Below, one piece after another: positions 34,766 through 44,273 of a DNA stretch of 53,943 bases. This stretch comes from Haemophilus sputorum CCUG 13788. Lineage in GTDB: Bacteria > Pseudomonadota > Gammaproteobacteria > Enterobacterales > Pasteurellaceae. The DNA is taken from positions 1-53,943 of the forward strand of contig NZ_AFNK01000036.1 of assembly GCF_000238795.1 (NCBI RefSeq). The letters are read 5' to 3'. A program made the position numbers and the translations under genes. The notes under the pieces are model-generated. The model saw nothing but the letters and a program-made list of their open reading frames with translations. It ran no database searches and was not told where the DNA came from. Every line of letters begins with the position of its first letter. Position 1 is the stretch's first letter.

Positions 34766-36406
34766 CTAATCGGATGAGTTACGTTTGAGAAATATCCCAA
34801 ATAAACGCGACCAAATAGATGCATGCTCTTCATCTGGATGTGCTGCCAATTCTTGCTGAATTCTTTTTGCAAGCGTATCTTGTTCTTCGTCTGATTCTGC
34901 TTCAAAGAACGGTAAACCAAATAGCAATTCGCAAGCCTCAAACACATCTTCAACAGCCCAAAGATGAAATTGTTTAGCTTTTACTGCTTCAATTAGCTCA
35001 GATTTTAAGCTTAAATGCGAAAGACAGCTTTTTGGTATGAGCACGCCCTGTGTTCCAGTTAATCCGCGAGCCTGACAAAGCTGGAAAAATCCTTCGATTT
35101 TCTGATTTACGCCACCCACACTTTGTACTTGACCAAATTGATCAATCGCACCAGTCAGCGCAATAGATTGTGGTAATGGCAATTTTGCTAATGCACTGAC
35201 TAAAACACAAAAAATGGCTAATGCAGAGCTATCACCATCAACCTCACCATAAGATTGCTCAAAAGCGAGAGAGGCAGAGAATGGCAGTTGAGTGGGCAAT
35301 TCCAATAAATTCATCAAGCAAGATTCAGCAAGAAGAATACCTTTTGCGTGTAAATGCCCGCCTAATTCTACTTTTCGCTCAATATCGGTAATTTCGCCAT
35401 CACCAAAACGCACCTGACAACTGATTCGTAAAGGCTCACCAAAAGCGGTGGGAACGCCATCAAACTCAATCACCGAAAGCCCATTGATTTGTCCAATCTT
35501 TTCTCCTTCCGTTTCAATATGCAGTTGATCCGTTAACATATCATTTAATGCAAACTGGTTGAGCTGTGCAGCTTGTTTTTCTTGATAACGGAAATATGCT
35601 GAAATTGACTGACAAGCGGTCAAATTTTCAAAATAATTTGCAAGCGAAGTAACATCTTTTTTAATTTTCGTCGGTGAAATCGTCACTAAATCTTGGCTTT
35701 CACTTTCTCGTGCATACTGAGCAAAAAACTCACTTAATGCTGAAGTCGTCAAAGATTGTTCGGTATAGCGTTTTGTCAACGTTTGGACATAATCGCCCCA
35801 TTGCTGGATATTATTTGCGTCTACCGTTAAATAATTATGAATTTCGCTATATTCACCAAAATGATAAAGCGAATCGTCATATTGAAATAATGCGGCGATG
35901 TCTTCCCGACTGCCCACTAATAACAGTTTAAATGCGGTTTTAATCGGTAAAATTTTCTGTGGAATCGGAGTTAACGCTAACGGTGTGTATTCGCCCAATA
36001 ATAGCGCTTGTTTTAATTTATCCCACTGCGCAATATCTGATAATAAGGCTTTAATACTCAAAACTATTGTTTGAGGTTCTGTTTTTGCTAGTAGCCCATC
36101 AACGGTTTGAATACGATTCTCTTTTTCTAAGAAAACCTGATAACCAAAAAGCATTTGGCTATCAAAATGTATTTGGGTACAAACAGGTTGCGTTGCACCT
36201 TGTATTAAATCATCTTCAATAGCTTGAATATATTCTGGAAATGTTTCCGTTTTCATTACCAATAAGCTACCACAAGCACGACGTTTAAATTGATTGAGTG
36301 CTTGTTTGGCTTCGGTTTGAAAATCAAAAAAATGCACCGCTTGTGCAGTGTCCGAAAAAGTATGTTGGGGGGTTAGCGATTGCCAAGCTAATGGGCTTAA
36401 TCTCAC
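34766..36406 (-). CDS. ycbZ: Lon-like serine protease (YcbZ type)
   Basis: 546 residues (E. coli YcbZ 586). The C-terminal third is a Lon proteolytic domain: catalytic Ser in GEVDGDSSALAIFC (about residues 390-403) and Lys in VGGVNQKIEGFF (about residues 428-439). The N-terminal part has no clear Walker A motif. It is a LonB-like protein of unknown substrate. The gene is divergent from matP, as in E. coli. Confidence 0.87.
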   Translation of the reverse strand: MRLSPLAWQSLTPQHTFSDTAQAVHFFDFQTEAKQALNQFKRRACGSLLVMKTETFPEYIQAIEDDLIQGATQPVCTQIHFDSQMLFGYQVFLEKENRIQTVDGLLAKTEPQTIVLSIKALLSDIAQWDKLKQALLLGEYTPLALTPIPQKILPIKTAFKLLLVGSREDIAALFQYDDSLYHFGEYSEIHNYLTVDANNIQQWGDYVQTLTKRYTEQSLTTSALSEFFAQYARESESQDLVTISPTKIKKDVTSLANYFENLTACQSISAYFRYQEKQAAQLNQFALNDMLTDQLHIETEGEKIGQINGLSVIEFDGVPTAFGEPLRISCQVRFGDGEITDIERKVELGGHLHAKGILLAESCLMNLLELPTQLPFSASLAFEQSYGEVDGDSSALAIFCVLVSALAKLPLPQSIALTGAIDQFGQVQSVGGVNQKIEGFFQLCQARGLTGTQGVLIPKSCLSHLSLKSELIEAVKAKQFHLWAVEDVFEACELLFGLPFFEAESDEEQDTLAKRIQQELAAHPDEEHASIWSRLFGIFLKRNSSD

Positions 36407-36481
36407 AAAAATACCTCGTTATAGAAATTTGGTTTATTATACCGAATTCCGCTATACTGTTGGGGTTTAAAAGGGGGAAAA

Positions 36482-36928
36482 ATGCGATATCAGAAATTAG
36501 AGAGCCAAGAAGCCAATTGGAAATGGAAATATCTCTTAAAAAAGTACCGTGAAGGCGAAAACATTACTAAGCATGAAGAGCAAAGTTTGGTTGAGCTAAA
36601 AGTGCAATTACTGACGACCCTACAAAACTCTCCTGCAGAAATTGAGCAATGGATTAAATCAGAAATGACCGCCGAGCAGCGTAAAAAAATGCGACAATCT
36701 ATTCGCGCACGACGTAAACGTTTCTTTAATGCCGAAAAGCTCAGTACGCGTAAAAAATCAATTGATTTAGAATATGCTAGCTGGTTAAGCCTTTCAAAAT
36801 ATGCCAAATCGCAAGGCATTACCTTATCAGAAGCCGTCAATCAGTTAATTGATGAAGTAGAAAACCAAGATATTTATCGCGAACAAATTGCTAAAATGAA
36901 ATCTAGTATTTCAGAACTCCTTAAATAA
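36482..36928 (+). CDS. matP: Macrodomain Ter organiser
   Basis: 148 residues. It begins MRYQKLESQEANWKWKYLLK like E. coli MatP, has the four-helix region with SIRARRKRFFNAE (about residues 75-87), the ribbon-helix-helix (STRKKSIDLEYASWLSLSKY) and a C-terminal coiled coil for tetramer formation. MatP binds matS sites to compact the terminus macrodomain. AAGGGGGAAAA gives a strong ribosome-binding site. Confidence 0.95.
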   Translation: MRYQKLESQEANWKWKYLLKKYREGENITKHEEQSLVELKVQLLTTLQNSPAEIEQWIKSEMTAEQRKKMRQSIRARRKRFFNAEKLSTRKKSIDLEYASWLSLSKYAKSQGITLSEAVNQLIDEVENQDIYREQIAKMKSSISELLK

Positions 36929-36931
36929 TCT

Positions 36932-36966
36932 AAACCTCTCAGCATATCTCCTGAGAGGTTTTTATT
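36932..36966. terminator. Terminator of matP
   Basis: 11-bp arms (36932-36942 with 36951-36961), 8-nt loop, T run. It could also stop trpS transcription from the other strand. Confidence 0.9.
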
Positions 36967-36989
36967 TTATTAAAAATCTATAACAGAAA

Positions 36990-38018
36990 TTATTGTACGA
37001 AGCCAACTAAGCGGTAAACTTCATCAATGGTTTTTTTCGCTCTTGCACGCGCTTTTTCTGCGCCTTCTCGGAAGATTTTTTCTAATAATGCTTCATCTTG
37101 GCGATAGTGATGATAACGCGCTTGTAATTCACTGAGTAAACCAGAAACTTGCTCTGCCACTTCTGTTTTTAAGTGACCATACATTTTTCCTTCAAATTCA
37201 GCTTCTAATTCAGCAATGGTTTTACCACTTACTGCAGAAAGAATATCTAACAAGTTAGATACGCCCGCTTTATTTTGTGGGTCATATTTCACTACAGGTG
37301 GTTCATCGCCATCGGTCATCGCGCGTTTGATTTTTTTCACGACTGATTTTGGATCTTCTAACAAGGTAATCACATTATTACGATTGTCATCCGATTTAGA
37401 CATTTTTTTAGTTGGCTCAAGCAACGACATCACACGTGCACCAGCTTTTGCAATAAACACTTCCGGAATAGCAAAAACAGGCTCTATCACATTGCCTTCT
37501 GCATATTTTTTGCCATAAAGCGCATTAAAACGGTTAGCAATATCACGGGTAATTTCCAAGTGTTGTTTTTGGTCATCCCCTACTGGCACTTGATTTGCTT
37601 GATAAAGCAGAATATCTGCCGCCATAAGCACAGGATAAGTAAATAACCCAACATTCACATTCTCTTCATAACGAGCAGACTTATCTTTAAATTGCGTCAT
37701 GCGGCTCATTTCACCGAAATAGGTGTAGCAGTTTAAAATCCATGCTAATTGCGTATGTTCTGGCACGTGAGATTGAATGAAAATTGTGCTTTTTTCAGGA
37801 TCAATACCACAAGCTAAATAGAGGGCTAAAACATCTAAACTTGCTTTATGTAAGGCTTGTGGGTCTTGGCGAACGGTAATAGCATGAAGATCAACAATGC
37901 AAAATAGGCAGTCATAATCGTCTTGCATTTTCACCCAGTTGCGTAGTGCACCTAAATAGTTACCAATCGTTAATTCACCAGAAGGCTGCACGCCACTAAA
38001 TACAATAGGTTTGCTCAT
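36990..38018 (-). CDS. trpS: Tryptophanyl-tRNA synthetase
   Basis: 342 residues (E. coli 334). Class I signatures are TIGN (HIGH variant, about residues 17-20) after SGVQPSGEL, and KMSKS (about residues 204-208). The [14 protein letters not shown] block is typical of TrpRS. It charges tRNA-Trp. Single gene with its own ATG preceded by AAGAGATAA. Confidence 0.96.
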   Translation of the reverse strand: MSKPIVFSGVQPSGELTIGNYLGALRNWVKMQDDYDCLFCIVDLHAITVRQDPQALHKASLDVLALYLACGIDPEKSTIFIQSHVPEHTQLAWILNCYTYFGEMSRMTQFKDKSARYEENVNVGLFTYPVLMAADILLYQANQVPVGDDQKQHLEITRDIANRFNALYGKKYAEGNVIEPVFAIPEVFIAKAGARVMSLLEPTKKMSKSDDNRNNVITLLEDPKSVVKKIKRAMTDGDEPPVVKYDPQNKAGVSNLLDILSAVSGKTIAELEAEFEGKMYGHLKTEVAEQVSGLLSELQARYHHYRQDEALLEKIFREGAEKARARAKKTIDEVYRLVGFVQ

Positions 38019-38087
38019 AATTATCTCTTTTATTGATTAGAAAGGAATGGTGGCTATCTTAGCCGTTATTAAGGCATGAGAAAAGCG

Positions 38088-38143
38088 CAAGCGGTCGGAT
38101 TCCATAGATTTTTTGCAAAATCTAGTAAGAATTCGACCGCTTG
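38088..38143. repeat. Inverted Apl-type USS pair
   Basis: CAAGCGGTCGGATT (38088-38101) faces AATTCGACCGCTTG (38130-38143), with an inner AGATTTT/AAAATCT pair. It lies just after the small lipoprotein gene on the minus strand and is likely its terminator. Confidence 0.8.
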
Positions 38144-38157
38144 TATGTATAGTTTAC

Positions 38158-38607
38158 TTATTTTGCTTTTGCATGAGATTGCTGAGAAGCCGCATCGGCC
38201 TCTTTTGCAAATCCATCAGCCTGTTTTGCAGCTTCTTGTGCTTCTTGAGAAAGTTTGATGACTTGTTGTTGGAATACATTCCCTTCCGCAATTTTCTGAT
38301 CTGCTAACTGCTGAGCTTGTTCACCACCTTGAGCTAAAATTGCTTTAGCTTCGTCATATTTTTGCGTCATTAGCTTCAGATTTTCCTTAGCTTGTGCTGC
38401 TTTAGCCTTAGCAACCTCGGCTGCTGCTTTTGCTTTTTCTGCTTTTTCTTGAGCCACTTGCTTATAATCAATTACAGGTGCTGCTTGTTGAGCTGGTGCC
38501 GTTTGTGCTGCAGGCGCTGCCGATTGTGTACTTTTTGTTTGAACATTTTGATCACAAGCAGTTAATAATGTTGCAGAGGCAAATAATGTTAAAACTATTT
38601 TTTTCAT
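38158..38607 (-). CDS. Small Ala/Lys/Gln-rich lipoprotein with coiled coil
   Basis: 149 residues. The signal peptide ends LLTAC with lipidated Cys18. A Pro/Ala/Gln-rich linker (about residues 25-46) leads to a long heptad-type helix rich in Ala, Lys, Glu and Gln (about residues 48-145). The composition suggests a periplasmic or outer-membrane-tethered coiled coil, in the manner of Lpp, but there is no C-terminal Lys for peptidoglycan attachment other than the general Lys-Ala-Lys end. I do not recognise the family. Confidence 0.7.
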   Translation of the reverse strand: MKKIVLTLFASATLLTACDQNVQTKSTQSAAPAAQTAPAQQAAPVIDYKQVAQEKAEKAKAAAEVAKAKAAQAKENLKLMTQKYDEAKAILAQGGEQAQQLADQKIAEGNVFQQQVIKLSQEAQEAAKQADGFAKEADAASQQSHAKAK

Positions 38608-38670
38608 GGTTTATCCTTATTTAATAAGTTTAATTATTGTGATTAGAAGTGCTATGTTTAATTAAGCATA

Positions 38671-39336
38671 TCACTTTTCCACTATTTTTAATACATCAGC
38701 AAAATCATCCGCCACAAAAGTTGGCTCAGCTTTCGCAATCGGCACATTGTAGTTATAGCCATAAGTCAGTCCAACCACATCACAGCCTGCGGCTTTTGAG
38801 GCAATCACATCATTCTCTGAATCGCCAACAAACAACATTTCATGCGGCGCAATATTAAATTGCTGACAAATGAAGAACATTGGATCTGGGTGCGGTTTGA
38901 TTTTGGGGAGAGATTGCCCACCTAACGTTGCACTAAATAACTCAAAAATACCAAACGCGGTTAATACCGGCTCAACTAAATGTGTAGGCTTATTGGTAAT
39001 CACCACTAAAGTATAACCTTTCTCTTTGAGTGCAACTAACGTGCTTTTCACATTCGGGTAGAGCTCACTTTTTTCACAAACGTAAGTGGCATAATACTTA
39101 TCAAAACTCGCACGCATTTGGCTCAGTTGCTCAGCATCAAATACTTTACCGGTCGAAGCGACCGCATTTTGGAAGAAAATATCTGCGCCTTTTCCAATCC
39201 AACTAAGCACAGTTTCTTGGGTCGTGGTTGGTAACCCATGCTCACTAAACATACCATTAGCGACTAATGTTAAATCTGGTAAAGTGTTTACCAAAGTCCC
39301 ATCTAAATCAAATCCGATGACTTTATATCGACTCAT
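38671..39336 (-). CDS. gph: Phosphoglycolate phosphatase
   Basis: 221 residues. HAD motifs: FDLDGTLV (Asp10, Asp12), VITNKP (motif II), Lys in the KIKPHPDP block, and VGDSENDVIASKAAG (motif IV). Length and sequence follow Gph, which removes 2-phosphoglycolate formed in DNA repair. It lies downstream of lgt on the same strand, separated by an inverted USS pair. Confidence 0.93.
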   Translation of the reverse strand: MSRYKVIGFDLDGTLVNTLPDLTLVANGMFSEHGLPTTTQETVLSWIGKGADIFFQNAVASTGKVFDAEQLSQMRASFDKYYATYVCEKSELYPNVKSTLVALKEKGYTLVVITNKPTHLVEPVLTAFGIFELFSATLGGQSLPKIKPHPDPMFFICQQFNIAPHEMLFVGDSENDVIASKAAGCDVVGLTYGYNYNVPIAKAEPTFVADDFADVLKIVEK

Positions 39337-39362
39337 TTTCTCTCTCCTTCTATCAAAAAAAT

Positions 39363-39416
39363 AAGCGGTCTGATTTTGAAGGCATTTTGCAAATTGTTGC
39401 CTGAATCCGACCGCTT
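39363..39416. repeat. Inverted Apl-type USS pair between lgt and gph
   Basis: AAGCGGTC (39363-39370) and GACCGCTT (39409-39416) with partial further pairing (AGGCA with TGCCT). It follows the lgt stop codon on the minus strand by 4 nt, so it may end lgt transcription. Confidence 0.75.
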
Positions 39417-39420
39417 GTTG

Positions 39421-40215
39421 CTATTGTTTTTTAGTTTTATATGCCCAGAGCATAATCAATATTCCACCGAAAATCATCGGCATAGAAAGCCATTGCCCAC
39501 GGGTAATTAAATCGCCAACTTGGTTAACAGAGAAATCCATCTCACGGACATATTCTACTAAGAAGCGGAACACACCATAACCAATGAGAAATAATCCTGC
39601 TACAGAACCCATTGGGCGAGGTTTGCGAATAAAGACGTTTAAAATAATAAACAGCACAACGCCTTCTAGGAAAAATTCATAAAGCTGTGAAGGATGACGT
39701 GGTTGGAAGTTACCGCCTAGGGAAACAAATGCCCAAGGCACATCAGTCACGCGCCCCCACAATTCGTCGTTAATGAAATTCCCAATGCGCCCCATCCCTA
39801 ATCCAAATGGCACTAACGGCGCAATAAAATCTGCAGTTTGCCAGAAACTCCGTTTTTGACGAACTGAGCACCAAATCATGGCTAAAATAACGCCAATTAG
39901 ACCACCATGAAACGACATTCCGCCTTCCCAAATTCTAAATAGATAAAGTGGGTCTTCTAAAAAGCGGGGAAAATTATAAAAAAAGACATCACCAATGCGA
40001 CCACCGAGCACAACGCCCCAGAAACAGGTGTAGATAAGGTGATCAACTTGTTCTGTACTCCAAATACCGTTTGAAGCTTTCGCACGGCGCATTCCCAACC
40101 AATAAGCAAAACCAAAGCCGATAAGATACATCACACCATACCAGCGCAATGAAATCGGCCCTAAACTGAAAATAATCGGACTAATTTGCGGGAATTGAAT
40201 AAATTGTTCGTGCAT
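39421..40215 (-). CDS. lgt: Prolipoprotein diacylglyceryl transferase
   Basis: 264 residues, about seven membrane helices. The Lgt signature [14 protein letters not shown] (about residues 142-155) and the [10 protein letters not shown] block (about residues 98-107, catalytic His) are present. It transfers diacylglycerol from phosphatidylglycerol to the lipobox Cys of prolipoproteins, including those encoded in this window. It lies 7 nt after the TauE-type gene, in the rppH-tauE-lgt order known from H. influenzae. Confidence 0.96.
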   Translation of the reverse strand: MHEQFIQFPQISPIIFSLGPISLRWYGVMYLIGFGFAYWLGMRRAKASNGIWSTEQVDHLIYTCFWGVVLGGRIGDVFFYNFPRFLEDPLYLFRIWEGGMSFHGGLIGVILAMIWCSVRQKRSFWQTADFIAPLVPFGLGMGRIGNFINDELWGRVTDVPWAFVSLGGNFQPRHPSQLYEFFLEGVVLFIILNVFIRKPRPMGSVAGLFLIGYGVFRFLVEYVREMDFSVNQVGDLITRGQWLSMPMIFGGILIMLWAYKTKKQ

Positions 40216-40222
40216 AATTTTC

Positions 40223-41014
40223 CTATTTTAAAAACATATTGATGGCAATCAGAACCAGCATCACAGCAAACGCTTTTTTAAGCATTGGCACTGGCAGCAC
40301 ATTTGCCGCATTGGCGCCTAATTTTGAAGTGAAATAAGAAGTTAACGTAATGCCAACTAGTGCAGGTAAATAAATATAGCCCAATGAATAATCTGGCATA
40401 CCGTTTACGCCCCAGCCACTAACCATAAAGCTAAACATGCCTGATAGCCCTAAAAAAGCACCACAGAAAGAAGAAGTGCCGATTGCTTTTTTCATTTCAA
40501 GCCCACGGCTATTAAGAAACGGAACGATAAAAGCACCACCGCCAATACCAGCTACACTAGATAGCGCACCAATAATGGCACCAGCACTCACTAACACTTT
40601 GGTATTTAATGGCTTATTTTCCGGCCCTTTTTTCAAAGAGAAGATCATTCTGCCTGCGAGGTAAAATACCATCAGCGCAAATAAACGCGTCATTAACTGG
40701 GTATCTAAATTGCTGATCAGCAAGCCTGCTAGGAAAACAGATGCCATAATGGTAGGAATAAAGATCTTACTGACTGAAAGATCTACATTACCTAATTTAT
40801 GATGGCGCTGAGCTGAAGAAAAGGCTGTCACCACAATTGTTGCAAAAGAGGTACCTAATGCGGTGGACATTAAATATTCATGCGGAATCCCAATCATCGG
40901 TAAGAGATAAACCAAACTTGGGACAATAATTAACCCACCGCCGATACCAAATAAGCCAGCTAAAAAGCCGACTACAGTCCCCAATAATAAGCAAAGTGCA
41001 AAAAATTCAATCAT
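40223..41014 (-). CDS. TauE/SafE-family sulfite/anion exporter
   Basis: 263 residues with about seven to eight membrane helices. Two family repeats are visible: [21 protein letters not shown] (about residues 16-36) and [20 protein letters not shown] (about residues 151-170). The family exports sulfite or other organo-sulfur anions, but the substrate here is unknown. It overlaps the rppH stop by 4 bp and precedes lgt by 7 nt, so the three form an operon. Confidence 0.88.
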   Translation of the reverse strand: MIEFFALCLLLGTVVGFLAGLFGIGGGLIIVPSLVYLLPMIGIPHEYLMSTALGTSFATIVVTAFSSAQRHHKLGNVDLSVSKIFIPTIMASVFLAGLLISNLDTQLMTRLFALMVFYLAGRMIFSLKKGPENKPLNTKVLVSAGAIIGALSSVAGIGGGAFIVPFLNSRGLEMKKAIGTSSFCGAFLGLSGMFSFMVSGWGVNGMPDYSLGYIYLPALVGITLTSYFTSKLGANAANVLPVPMLKKAFAVMLVLIAINMFLK

Positions 41015-41643
41015 GATGCTCGCCCTTTATTTGATTGCCATGCCCGATAAGGTCTGCGTACGTCTTTCTTATAACCTTCAGACTTCGGCTCATAACGCTC
41101 AACCTGCACAATCTCTTTTCTTTCAAGTTTTCTATTTCGCTCTAAATCTGTTTTGCGATTTTCATTAAATAATACGAAAGCAAACTCTTTCATTACCTTA
41201 CGGTAAACATCGCGCTTAAAAGAAACCACTTGTCTAACGGGATACCAAAAACTTACCCAACGCCAGCCATCAAACTCTGGATTCTTGGTTGCTTTGAGGT
41301 TGATAGTCGATTCATCTGCCGTTAACTGCAGTAAGAACCAACGCTGCTTTTGTCCGATACACACCGGCTGATTACAATTTCCCTCATTACGCACCAAACG
41401 TTTCGGGAGTTTATATTTCAACCAATATTTTGACGCCCAGATAAGTCGTACATCTTTTTTCGTTAAACCGACTTCTTCATAGAGCTCACGGTACATTGCT
41501 GTTTCAATGTTTTCACCTTCGTTAATGCCTCCTTGCGGAAACTGCCACGAATTCTGTCCAAACCGTTTTGCCCACAGAACTTGTCCATGTTTATTACAAA
41601 TAACGATACCAACATTTGGGCGGTAGCCATCGAAATCGATCAC
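41011..41643 (-). CDS. rppH: RNA pyrophosphohydrolase (Nudix)
   Basis: 210 residues from GTG 41643, with AAGGTGG six nt upstream; E. coli RppH starts similarly. The Nudix box [20 protein letters not shown] (about residues 38-57) is complete. It removes pyrophosphate from mRNA 5' ends to start decay. The C-terminal 40 residues are rich in Arg and Lys and longer than in E. coli (176 residues). First gene of rppH-tauE-lgt. The upstream gap carries a DnaA-box cluster. Confidence 0.94.
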   Translation of the reverse strand: MIDFDGYRPNVGIVICNKHGQVLWAKRFGQNSWQFPQGGINEGENIETAMYRELYEEVGLTKKDVRLIWASKYWLKYKLPKRLVRNEGNCNQPVCIGQKQRWFLLQLTADESTINLKATKNPEFDGWRWVSFWYPVRQVVSFKRDVYRKVMKEFAFVLFNENRKTDLERNRKLERKEIVQVERYEPKSEGYKKDVRRPYRAWQSNKGRAS

Positions 41644-41724
41644 TCGACCACCTTAATTCTATCAATACTGAAAAATGTCCTGATTGTTTCATAAATCCGG
41701 CTTTTATACAAGAAAATCCCCCTG

Positions 41725-41970
41725 TGTGAATAAATCTGTGGATAAATCAAAGGAAAGATGTGAAAAGACTCAGGATAACCCAACGCAATGTTGTCATCTC
41801 TTGTTTGCGTTAAAAACGAAAAAAGATCCAAATTTTGGATCTTAACTACTGGATAAACGCAATTTTTTGGTGGAAAAATCCTCTTCTTATGGATAAATTT
41901 GCAGATCTCTATACAAAAATGACCGCTTATTCACATTAGGAAGAAAATTATCCCCATCATCTGTGGATAA
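41725..41970. other. DnaA-box cluster in the rppH upstream region
   Basis: Two perfect DnaA boxes TGTGGATAA (41737-41745, 41962-41970) and three one-mismatch boxes: TGTGAATAA (41725-41733), TATGGATAA (41888-41896) and TTATCCCCA (41948-41956). Two weaker ones lie at 41770 and 41848. GATC occurs at 41825, 41839 and 41904. The 340-bp gap is AT-rich and has no convincing gene. It could be oriC, a DnaA-titration site, or a DnaA-controlled promoter. Flanking genes do not change strand as expected at an origin. Confidence 0.65.
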
Positions 41971-41984
41971 ACCCGTGATTAACG

Positions 41985-42908
41985 TCAAGAATAGCGGTGA
42001 AAAAATTTATCCCCTACAGCAGCTAACATAGCCCCTATTACAACAACTATCGATCCCAAATAACTAATCAGGTTCATTTCTAATGGCTCAAAAATTTCAG
42101 GAAAAAAGAAATGTCCAAGCAAAGAAAAAATCATTGTGAAAATCGGAATCAAAGTTGTTACTAGGCTGACTTTTGAAGTATCCCATAAATTCAAAGCCTC
42201 ACCATAAGAACCATAGGCAATTAAGGTATTTAAACAGCAATAAATAAAACATCCCCAAAAGAAGGCTCCTTCAATTTGTGGAATTTGTGTTGGCGTTGCC
42301 ACAAAGGAAAACGACACGGCACAACAAGTATAAATAATCAACAAGATTTGTTGCGAACTAAATTGCTTTAGCAACAATTTTTGGGCAATACCATAACAAA
42401 CCCAAATAAGGCTTCCTAATAAACTAACAAAGATCCCAATAGCATAAGCGCCTAATTGCAACAGCTCGTCAAACTTATCATTAAAAAAAGCAACTAATCC
42501 TAACAATAGCAATAATGAGCCTATTTTTTGAAAAAAACCAAATTGTTCTTTAAACAACAACACGCCTAAAAAAATCATCGTAAAAGGTGAGAACTGCCAT
42601 AACACCTGTGTTGTAGTAGGAGAAATAGAATGCAAACTTTCCGCAATTAAAAAGAAATTACCTGAAAGCCCCAATGTACCTAAGGCAATTAACCCCAAAG
42701 TCTTGGCATTGCAAGCGGTCAATTTTGGCAGTTTTTTTGCAAATCCAAGTACTAATAACAATCCTACACTCGCAACAACAAACCGAGCCCAAACCAATGT
42801 CTGGGCATCCATTACTTTCATGACTTGTTTTACTGCAATGGGTAAACTTCCCCACATCATCGTAGCGAGTAACGCTAATACAAATCCTAAAATAGGCTTT
42901 TGAGTCAT
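41985..42908 (-). CDS. DMT/EamA-family permease
   Basis: 307 residues from ATG 42908, eight nt after AGAGG; an in-frame TTG one codon earlier is less likely. Ten hydrophobic helices in two EamA repeats (first WGSLPIAVKQVMKVMD, second LVTTLIPIFTMIFSLLG). It resembles the H. influenzae transporter next to xerC. Substrate unknown; members export amino acids or other metabolites. It begins right after the xerC stop and is co-transcribed with it. Confidence 0.85.
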   Translation of the reverse strand: MTQKPILGFVLALLATMMWGSLPIAVKQVMKVMDAQTLVWARFVVASVGLLLVLGFAKKLPKLTACNAKTLGLIALGTLGLSGNFFLIAESLHSISPTTTQVLWQFSPFTMIFLGVLLFKEQFGFFQKIGSLLLLLGLVAFFNDKFDELLQLGAYAIGIFVSLLGSLIWVCYGIAQKLLLKQFSSQQILLIIYTCCAVSFSFVATPTQIPQIEGAFFWGCFIYCCLNTLIAYGSYGEALNLWDTSKVSLVTTLIPIFTMIFSLLGHFFFPEIFEPLEMNLISYLGSIVVVIGAMLAAVGDKFFHRYS

Positions 42909-42911
42909 CAA

Positions 42912-43823
42912 TTATTCCTCTTTTTTCCGTCTTGCCCGTGGATGCGCTTGATCGTAAACCGTTGCCAGATGTTGGAAATCTAGATGGGTATAGATTTGCG
43001 TGGTTGATAGCGAGCTATGTCCCAGTAACTCTTGCACTGCACGTAAATCACCGCTCCCTTCTAGCATATGTGTTGCAAAAGAGTGGCGTAATTTATGTGG
43101 ATTTAGATGCGTTGCTAGCCCTTGCTTTTTACCCCATTTTTCCATAATCAACTGAATAGAACGGTGAGAAAGTCGGCCTCCACGGCGATTCAGAAATACT
43201 GCATTATCTTTCGGAGCAAAGCTAGCTCGAACAGCTAGCCAATTTTGCAATGCAGTGATAGCTTTTCGCCCAATTGGCACAATACGCTCTTTACTCCCTT
43301 TCCCGAATAAACGCACCTCTGCGCCCTCTAAATCCATATCGCCCAAATCAAGCCCTTGCAATTCAGACAAACGTAACCCTGAGCTATACATTAATTCCAT
43401 CATAGCTAGATCACGCACAGCCAACGGCCCTGTTTCTTCAATATTTAATAATTCGCCAAGCTGTTCAGCATCTATATTTTTCGGTAAATGTTTTCCCACT
43501 TTTGGTGCTTTGATGCCAACAGCAGGATTCACTTTCAATACACCTTGCCCAACGAGAAACTGTAACCATTGACGAAGTGCAACAATGCGCAATCCAATAC
43601 TTTTAGCACTTAACCCTTGCTTGTGGCTTTGGCTAATCATCCAGCGTACGGCACTACTATCCACATCAACCCAGTCTTTTACGCCAGCTTGAAGAAAAAG
43701 TTCGCAAGATGCCATCAGTTGGCGTTGATAATTACTTAAAGTATGAGGGCTGGCTTGTTTTTCGATACGAAGGAAATCCCAATAAGGTTGGGTTTGGGCG
43801 AAAAGCGGATTAGAATTTTGCAT
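42912..43823 (-). CDS. xerC: Tyrosine recombinase XerC
   Basis: 303 residues. An N-terminal SAM-like core-binding domain (about residues 10-95) precedes the catalytic domain with Arg in SSGLRLSELQGL, Lys in LFGKGSKER, HKLRHSFATHML (His-x-x-Arg), LGHSS (His) and the nucleophile Tyr in TTQIYTH. With XerD it resolves chromosome dimers at dif. It is not linked to dapF here. Immediately followed by a DMT permease gene. Confidence 0.95.
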   Translation of the reverse strand: MQNSNPLFAQTQPYWDFLRIEKQASPHTLSNYQRQLMASCELFLQAGVKDWVDVDSSAVRWMISQSHKQGLSAKSIGLRIVALRQWLQFLVGQGVLKVNPAVGIKAPKVGKHLPKNIDAEQLGELLNIEETGPLAVRDLAMMELMYSSGLRLSELQGLDLGDMDLEGAEVRLFGKGSKERIVPIGRKAITALQNWLAVRASFAPKDNAVFLNRRGGRLSHRSIQLIMEKWGKKQGLATHLNPHKLRHSFATHMLEGSGDLRAVQELLGHSSLSTTQIYTHLDFQHLATVYDQAHPRARRKKEE

Positions 43824-43946
43824 ACAAGCGGTAAGATTTTGTTTAAGATTTACGAATTTATGATAATGACATATAACTTGAAAAAGTTACGCACGCATTG
43901 CAAATTTTCTGTAAAAAACGACCGATTGCGTGCGTAAACTTAAACA

Positions 43947-44234
43947 TTAAGCAAGATTTAGCTGCCCAATTTTCACGCCAACATGACCTAATGCCACAGG
44001 ACTTAAATACTGCCCCAAAAACTCAAACAATTCATCTAACACGGTAAACTGTTGCTGAACCTTGATATCGTCTTCAACCTTACGCACAAATTCGTAAGTT
44101 GCCTGACCGTTCTCAACTTTTACCTCAAGCGTTAAATAAACCGTTTCAAAAAAATGGTTTACATTACCCTCTTCACCGGGATCGCTTACTCGAACATTCC
44201 AATGATTGCTAAATAAAGTTTCAGTTTTTGACAT
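43947..44234 (-). CDS. Conserved small acidic protein, possibly DUF5377
   Basis: 95 residues, no signal peptide or membrane segment. It is rich in Glu, Val and Phe, with alternating beta-like stretches (YLTLEVKVENGQATYEFVRK) and a C-terminal helix and GHVGVKIGQLNLA. It resembles small Pasteurellaceae-restricted proteins annotated DUF5377, but I am not certain. The ATG is preceded by AAGGAAAA. It lies 39 nt downstream of the glycosyltransferase gene on the same strand. Confidence 0.6.
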   Translation of the reverse strand: MSKTETLFSNHWNVRVSDPGEEGNVNHFFETVYLTLEVKVENGQATYEFVRKVEDDIKVQQQFTVLDELFEFLGQYLSPVALGHVGVKIGQLNLA

Positions 44235-44273
44235 TGTGTTTTCCTTTTATATAAAAATTATTGTGATGTTTCT

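Noticed and set aside
36482-38018. matS sites near matP
   Set aside because: I saw no GTGAC-N3-GTCAC site by eye in this window, so no terminus assignment is made.
41640-41831. 63-residue minus-strand frame upstream of rppH
   Set aside because: Lies in the DnaA-box region, no ribosome-binding site, unlikely composition.
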